7,971 bases of DNA from an uncultured Variovorax sp. (lineage in GTDB: Bacteria > Pseudomonadota > Gammaproteobacteria > Burkholderiales > Burkholderiaceae), in assembly GCA_946478645.1 (NCBI GenBank), contig CAMLCW010000243.1, forward strand, positions 1 to 7,971, given 5' to 3'. The notes beneath the pieces are model-generated. The model was not told the origin of the DNA. It ran no database searches and worked only from the letters and a program-made list of their open reading frames with translations. Position 1 is the stretch's first letter. The number at the start of each line of letters is the position of its first letter. A program made the position numbers and the translations under genes. Shown piece by piece: positions 1 through 5,100 of the stretch.

Positions 1-949
1 GGATCACTTTCATGTGGAAAGCATTGGCCATGCGCCCGATCTGCATGAACTGGCTGATGCCCGTGTGCCCCATCTCGGGCTGCACGATCGACATCGCGCG
101 CCGCTCCAGGCGCGGGCGGTACTCGAAGACGGTGCGCCACTCTTCTCCCAGTGCGAGCGGCACCCGCACGCTCGCACCCACGTGGGCCTGGCCCTCGATG
201 TCTTCGGGCTGGCAGGGCGCCTCGACAAAATAAGGGTTGCAGGGGGCGAGCTGGTCGATGAGTTGCACGGCTTCCTGTGCCGTGAACTTCCAGTGCAGGT
301 CGACCATCAGCTTGACCTTGTCGCCCAAGCCTTCGCGCAGCGTTCGCATCTCGGCCACGATGCCATCGAACGAGACGGCCGCGTGGTACTTGAAGGCGTC
401 GAAGCCCCTGGCGACAAAGCTGCGCGCGAGTTCGAGCCGGGCCTCCAAGGTCGCGCCCGGAAGGCCGGACACATAGGCTGGCACCGTCTCGTGCCGCTGA
501 CCGCCGAGCAACTTCACGACCGGCTGGCCGACCAGCTTGCCGAACAGATCCCAGACCGCGATGTCCACGCCGGCGATCGCGTCGACATAGAACCCGCCGA
601 AGAACCCGCGCACGCGCATCAGGTCATAGAGGTCTTCCTGGATCACCACCGCATCGCGGGGATCGCGCCCCACGATCACGGGACCGATCACGTCGTCGAT
701 GATGCTCGTGACCGCATCGGGCGCGACGATGCCGTAGGTCTCGCCCCAGCCGATCGTGCCGTCGTCGGCAGTGATCTTGATCAGGACGGACATGTCCGTC
801 GATGGATAGATCGCGCGGTTTCCGCTGCGCACGAGATAGCCGCGGTCGTTGATTTTTTCGCCCGGACCCAGGGGACCGAGGTAGGGCGTGTCGCGCGGCA
901 GCGAGACGATGAAGCTCTCGATCTGCGCGATCTTTGCAAAGCCGGTCAT
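1..949 (-). CDS. Mandelate racemase/muconate-lactonizing family enzyme, probable sugar-acid dehydratase (C-terminus cut by window edge)
   Basis: The frame opens at ATG 949 and is still open at base 1, giving 316 residues; the family usually runs 370-420, so the last part of the barrel is missing. The fold is an N-terminal capping domain (about 1-140) followed by a TIM barrel. Ligands expected to bind Mg are visible as D217 (VDLHW), E243 (FVEAP) and E269 (LGEEW). The second-strand lysine is K187 in FKYH, so the usual KxK reads K-x-H. D217-L-H219 resembles the DxH seen in galactonate dehydratases. The position normally holding Asp of the His-Asp dyad reads E292 (QPEMGH), and the dyad His would lie just beyond the window. 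The start is set by a 4-base overlap with the upstream lyase gene, implying translational coupling. Family knowledge points to abstraction of a proton alpha to a carboxylate; dehydration of an aldonate or aldarate is inferred from the lyase neighbour. The substrate is unknown. Confidence 0.9.
   Translation of the reverse strand, partial: MTGFAKIAQIESFIVSLPRDTPYLGPLGPGEKINDRGYLVRSGNRAIYPSTDMSVLIKITADDGTIGWGETYGIVAPDAVTSIIDDVIGPVIVGRDPRDAVVIQEDLYDLMRVRGFFGGFYVDAIAGVDIAVWDLFGKLVGQPVVKLLGGQRHETVPAYVSGLPGATLEARLELARSFVARGFDAFKYHAAVSFDGIVAEMRTLREGLGDKVKLMVDLHWKFTAQEAVQLIDQLAPCNPYFVEAPCQPEDIEGQAHVGASVRVPLALGEEWRTVFEYRPRLERRAMSIVQPEMGHTGISQFMQIGRMANAFHMKVI
946..949 (-). other. ATGA stop/start overlap coupling the two catabolic genes
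   Basis: On the minus strand bases 949 to 946 read ATGA: the ATG starts the enolase-superfamily gene and the TGA ends the lyase gene. Such overlaps usually mean cotranscription and translational coupling, and suggest roughly matched production of the two enzymes. Confidence 0.85.
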
Positions 950-1866
950 GGCAACCGGTCCTGCGCAAGCAGCAGGTCCTCGATGTCCAGCAGGAAGGCG
1001 TCGACGTCGGCCTGGTCCATCTCATCGAGCAGCGGCCCTGGCATGCGCTGGCGGGTGTCGGCGATCAAGCCCCGCTTCTTGAGCACGTACTTCGTCAGTG
1101 ACCAGCGGAACACGGCCTGCACGTTCAACACAGGCAGCATGCGCGTGAAAAGCGCGCGCACGCGGTCGGCATCGCCTTCGCGATGCGCCTTGAACAAGGC
1201 CGTATGCACTTCCGCCAGTTCAATCGCCGGCATGGTTCCGGCGGCACCCCGACGCAGTTCGTCGGTGATGTAGCGTCCGCCCGCGCCGCCGAAAACACCG
1301 AGCAGGTTGCCAGGCGCCTTCGCGCGCAGTACCGAAAGGCGCTGACCGCTCGGCAATGTCTCTTCCTTGACGTAACGGATCGACGGAACGGCCTCCAGAA
1401 CCTCGATCAAGACTTCCGGGTCCAACCCCGCACCCACGGGAGGGGGCACGTTCTGCAACATGAGAACCGCGCCGCCCGCCGCCTGCGCAACTTCCTTGAA
1501 GTAGGCGATCTGTTCGGCCGCGCTTTTGCGGTCCGGCGGAACCGCCACCATCAGCGCCGCTGCCCCGCGCTCGGTGGCGGCAACGGCAAGGCGAATGGTG
1601 GTCGCAGCATCGCTGCTCGAGACGCCCGCGATCACCGGCACCCGCCCCGCCACTTCGGCCAGCACGAGATCAACGAGCGCTTGGCGCTCTTCAACAGTCA
1701 ACTGGCCCACTTCGCTTGCGACGCCCGGGTAGGTCAGCCCATCGACTCCGCACCGGAGCAGATAGTCGACGAGCTTTCGCAGGGACGCCGTGTCGGGATT
1801 TCCCTGGGCGTCGAAAGGGGTTGGAAGAACGGGGAATACACCCGTCAGGGAAGAAGGCGTGGTCAT
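946..1866 (-). CDS. DHDPS/N-acetylneuraminate-lyase superfamily enzyme, resembling L-2-keto-3-deoxyarabonate dehydratase
   Basis: This is a complete 306-residue class I aldolase-type TIM barrel, the normal length for the family. The N-terminus GVFPVLPTPFD (9-19) and Schiff-base lysine K167 in YVKEET are typical. Three things set it apart from true dihydrodipicolinate synthase: the GTTGE loop reads GVASE (48-52), so both catalytic threonines are lost; the YNVP motif reads QNVP with Q138 in place of the catalytic Tyr; and the Lys is followed by EET. As I recall them, L-2-keto-3-deoxyarabonate dehydratases show the same pattern of a Ser-Glu in the first loop, Gln for Tyr and K-x-E-T. A role converting a 2-keto-3-deoxy sugar acid, by dehydration or aldol cleavage, is therefore inferred rather than lysine synthesis. 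It is the first gene of a two-gene operon and its TGA overlaps the ATG of the next gene. No good Shine-Dalgarno is seen before ATG 1866. Superfamily is certain; exact reaction is not. Confidence 0.9.
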   Translation of the reverse strand: MTTPSSLTGVFPVLPTPFDAQGNPDTASLRKLVDYLLRCGVDGLTYPGVASEVGQLTVEERQALVDLVLAEVAGRVPVIAGVSSSDAATTIRLAVAATERGAAALMVAVPPDRKSAAEQIAYFKEVAQAAGGAVLMLQNVPPPVGAGLDPEVLIEVLEAVPSIRYVKEETLPSGQRLSVLRAKAPGNLLGVFGGAGGRYITDELRRGAAGTMPAIELAEVHTALFKAHREGDADRVRALFTRMLPVLNVQAVFRWSLTKYVLKKRGLIADTRQRMPGPLLDEMDQADVDAFLLDIEDLLLAQDRLP

Positions 1867-1882
1867 GGAGCTTGAGATTTTT

Positions 1883-1900
1883 GTTCCGATGAATGGAATT
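1883..1900 (+). promoter_or_regulatory. Putative operator, proximal copy
   Basis: The stretch GTTCCGATGAATGGAATT is an imperfect 15-base palindrome with TTCC at 1884-1887 and GGAA at 1895-1898, centred on 1891. Its reverse complement recurs at 2019-2036 with 16 of 18 bases identical. It ends 17 bases upstream of the lyase start codon and overlaps a candidate -10 box, a position suited to repression. A 15-base dyad of this shape would fit an IclR-type or similar dimeric regulator; that family guess is weak. Confidence 0.5.
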
Positions 1901-1903
1901 ATC
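1898..1903 (-). promoter_or_regulatory. Weak candidate -10 box for the catabolic operon
   Basis: The minus strand reads GATAAT here, five of six bases matching the sigma-70 TATAAT. Initiation would fall near 1891, giving a leader of about 25 bases and placing the proximal operator over the -10 and start site. No recognisable -35 sits 16-18 bases upstream (an AAGGAAGG-rich stretch is there), so the promoter would be weak or activator-dependent. This is a pattern match only. Confidence 0.25.
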
Positions 1904-2018
1904 GAGTCTGAACCTTCCTTCCTTATCAGTGTAAGTACCTAGATATCAGCTGTTTTTGCCGCAGGACGAGACGATGGGCACGCGATCGCAGACATAGAAG
2001 CTCACACGGCTACTTGAA

Positions 2019-2036
2019 AATTCCATTTATCGGAAA
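2019..2036 (-). promoter_or_regulatory. Putative operator, distal copy
   Basis: Read on the minus strand this is TTTCCGATAAATGGAATT, matching the proximal site at 16 of 18 positions. The TTCC-N7-GGAA core occupies 2021-2035, centred on 2028. A flanking GAAA/TTTC pair (2016-2019 and 2036-2039, with slippage) lengthens the dyad slightly. The centre-to-centre distance to the proximal site is 137 bp, close to 13 helical turns, which would place both on one face of the DNA. It lies 85-103 bases downstream of the adhesin stop and has no U-tract, so it is not read as a terminator. Confidence 0.5.
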
Positions 2037-2120
2037 CTTTCTAGAGGCCGATCTGCCTGCGCCGCGGACAGGAAGCGCTGAGGCCGCGCGCCGGCCGTGC
2101 CACGCCCCTGCTCCCTTGCC

Positions 2121-5100
2121 TCAGCGCACGAGCCCGCCGCGCTCGCCCGGCGTCAGCGCCTGCTTCTGCGCGGCCGTGAGCGTGCCGGCGCCGAGCACCT
2201 GCACCACGCCCTCGGGGTCGTAGGCCGCGCGCGCATCGCGCGCCGGCGCCGCGCTGCTGCTGCCTTCGCTCGCGCCGCCGCCCGTACCCTCGGCGCCGAA
2301 GCCCAGCACACGCACCGTGAACACCGACGGCAGCGCCTGGCGCTGCGCTGCGCGGTCGCGCTGCACCGCCTCCTGCGCGGCGGTGGCGGCCTGCGATGCG
2401 GCGGCGCTGGCGTTGGAGAGCGCGCCCACATTCACCGCCGCCACCACGGGAATGCCCGCGGACTCGCCCTGCACCTGGATGTTCTCGGCGTTCACCACGC
2501 GGAGCGCCGCCAGGTTCACGTTGCCCGAGACGCGGATGCCGGCCTCGCCCGCATCGATGGTGCCCAGCGGCGCGATCAGGTCGATGTCGCCGGGCGGCAC
2601 CTCGGGCACCGGGTTCAGCGTGGCGATGCCCGCGCCGGTGTTGGGCGTGGTCGGCGACAGCGTGACGCCGCCGAGTTCGTCGTACACGCGCCGCTGCGGC
2701 GTGTAGACCACGGTCGACTTGGAACCGCGGCCCGCGTTGATGTCGCCACCGGCGGACCAGGCGAGGATGTTGCCGCCGAAGGTGGTGAAGACGCGGCTCT
2801 GGCCCAGCAGGATGCTGCCGTTCGAGAAGATCTCGATGTCGCCCGCGCCTTGCGTGAGCACGCCCGAGCCCTCGCCCGGCACGAAACCGCCGTCCACGCC
2901 CACCAGCGTGCGCCCACCCGGCACCATCACGCGGATGTCGCCGCCGAAGTTGGTGTGGATGCCCGCGTCCTGCACCTGGTAGTGCGGCGTGTTGTAGGCG
3001 GGCCGGCCGAGCGCGATCCATTCCGCCTCGGTGAGGTACTTCACGCCGGGCTTGGGCCGCGTCGTGGGCACGGCGGCGACGCGGTCCTCGTAGTAGAGCG
3101 CGCTGCTGAACATCGTCAGGTCGCCCTGGTAGTCGATCGCCCTGCCCTCTGCATCGTGCGCCGGGAACAGCGTGGCGATGGCCTCGCGCCCGCGCAGGTA
3201 GCTGCCCTCGCGCGGGCCGCCCTCGGCGTTGTACTCGCGGCCCGCGGCCTTGAGTTCGGCGTAGTACACCGGGCGCAGGAAGGCACGCTGCTGCGCGGCG
3301 GGCAATGCGGCAAAGAAGGCGCGCGCGTCCATCGATTCGGCGTCGAAGCGCAGGCCCAGGCCGTTGCGCTGGCCGTCGCCGAAGCGCTGCTCGAGCCAGT
3401 TGACCAGGTGCAGCTGGCTGCGCTGGCCATACTCGCGCTGCAGGTCGCGTGCCGGCGCGCCGCTGCCGTCGGCCACGGCGGCGCGTGCGCGGTCGATCTC
3501 GGCCTGCTTGCCTGCCAGGTAGGCCGGCGCCCCGGCCTCGTCGCCGCCATAGCCGAACTGCTCGCGCAGCCATTGCGCGAGCGTGAGGCGGCCGCTGTAC
3601 ACCGCCACCGCCTTGCCGGGCTGGTCGGCCAGCGGCCGGCCCGTGTCGGCCAGGTTGGCGGGGTCGAGGTAACGCGCGGCAAAGGCCGAGAAGTCGGGCC
3701 CGTTCACGCCCACGCCCGCGGCCACGGCAATGCCGGCGCCGCTGCTGCGCTCGCCCGGCGCGGCATTGCGCGCGACCGCGCCGATGCTCTTGAGCTCGCC
3801 CTTGTCGGCCAGGTACAGGTCGCGTCCGGCCGTCACTTCGAGCAGGCCGGGGCCGGCCACGTAGAAGCTGCTGTAGCGCACGTCGCGCCCGGCCGACACC
3901 ACGGAGACGTCGTCGGGGTTGTTGTGCACGATCAGATTGCCGCGCGCGCTGCCGAGCTGGACTGCGACCGGCTGCAGCGGCGCGCTGGCATCGGCGCGGT
4001 TGATCTGCGTGGTCCAGCCGAGCGCGCCGACCTGCGCCTCTTCAAACTCGCCCAGGCCGGTGCCCGCGTTGACGATGTCGCGCCCCGCGCGCAGCGCCAC
4101 CGGTCCGCCGCCTTCGTACCAGGTGGGCAGCTCGCCGGCCACGCCGTCGCTGCGGCCGCGGTAGACGATGGCGCCCGTGCGCACGCCGATCAGGTCGCCT
4201 TCGCGCGCGTAGAAGCGCGCCGGTTGCTGCCCGGGCACGCTGTAGCCCGACACGCCCGGCGCGCCGAGGCTGAACAGCGGATAGACCTGGTTGCCTTCGC
4301 CCGGCAGGAAGGTGTTGAGGAAGACGGTCGGCGCGAGCGCATCGGGGCTCACGTTGCTGAGCTTGCGCATGCCGAACCAGGTTCGCTCCAGGCTGCCGCT
4401 GAAGCCAGGGTTGAACGGGGTCGGCAGCGCGGCCGGGTCCGCGCCCGACTGCGTGAAGCTGTAGCCGCCGGCATAGACCGAGTCGCCCGCGATCAGCTCG
4501 AGCCGGCCCGCGCCCGCATGGGCGAACTGCGGCCCCGCCGGCGGCGGCGCAAGCATCACGCCGGTGCCCGGCTGGAGCGGCTTGTTGATGGAGGTGTCGA
4601 TGGCGCCGGTGATCGCGTTGCCGTAGTAGAGGCTGCCGCTGGCCGCGACCGCGCTGAACATCGAAGGCACCACGAAGCGGCCGTCGGTCGGCTGGGCGTC
4701 GCTGCGGTCGCGGTAGCCGGCGATGGCGCTCGACGGCGCGAGGTTGCCGCCCGCGCTGAACAGGTCGATGCCGCTGGCCGGGGTCCACAGCGAGAACCAG
4801 CTGTAGCCGTCGCCCGGGCGCTGCACGCCTTCGCCGACGAAGGGCGTGCCGTTGTTGAACTGCGCCACGCGGCCGGCATCGACCACGCCGCCCAGCACCA
4901 GGTCGCCGCGCGTGTCGATCTGCACCGCGGCATCGCCGGGCACCAGCATCGGTCCGCCGCCTGCGATCGACGAGGTGGCGGTGTAGACCTCGTAGGCGCG
5001 CGACTCCTCCGGGTCGGCGCGGTCGAAGCGCAGCTCGAGGCCGCCGACCGAGCCGGCCTGCATGCGCAATGCGCCGCGCAGGTTGACGAAGGTGCTGTTG

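Larger units (their letters stand above)
1867..2120. other. Intergenic regulatory region between adhesin 3' end and catabolic operon
   Basis: These 254 bases separate the stop of the large exoprotein gene from the start of the lyase gene. The left part is clearly more AT-rich than the coding DNA and carries the two inverted TTCC-N7-GGAA sites and the candidate promoter. The right part (about 2041-2120) is GC-rich and resembles coding composition, but no supported gene or U-tract terminator is seen there. No tRNA or other RNA gene is apparent. Confidence 0.6.

Noticed and set aside
14..1273. 419-codon plus-strand open frame opposite the catabolic genes
   Set aside because: It lies antisense to two clearly recognisable enzymes and crosses their junction. 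Its composition is rich in Arg/His/Asp without domain motifs, as expected for an antisense shadow in high-GC DNA.
2016..2039. Possible rho-independent terminator after the exoprotein gene
   Set aside because: The dyad GAAA-TTCC/GGAA-TTTC is AT-rich with a weak stem and no following U-tract in the minus direction. Its near-identical copy near the promoter makes an operator more likely.
2087..2102. Sigma-54-like TGGCACG on the minus strand
   Set aside because: The -24 half matches, but the required TTGC at the -12 half is absent (GCGC instead), and it lies in GC-rich DNA about 220 bases from the nearest start codon.
2014..2223. 69-codon plus-strand ORF starting at the distal operator
   Set aside because: It overlaps the exoprotein 3' end antisense, has no ribosome-binding site and no family resemblance.
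2041..3573. 510-codon minus-strand open frame overlapping the exoprotein 3' end
   Set aside because: Arg/Ala/Gly-rich out-of-frame translation with no recognisable motif. It runs past the exoprotein stop only because the downstream bases are also GC-rich.
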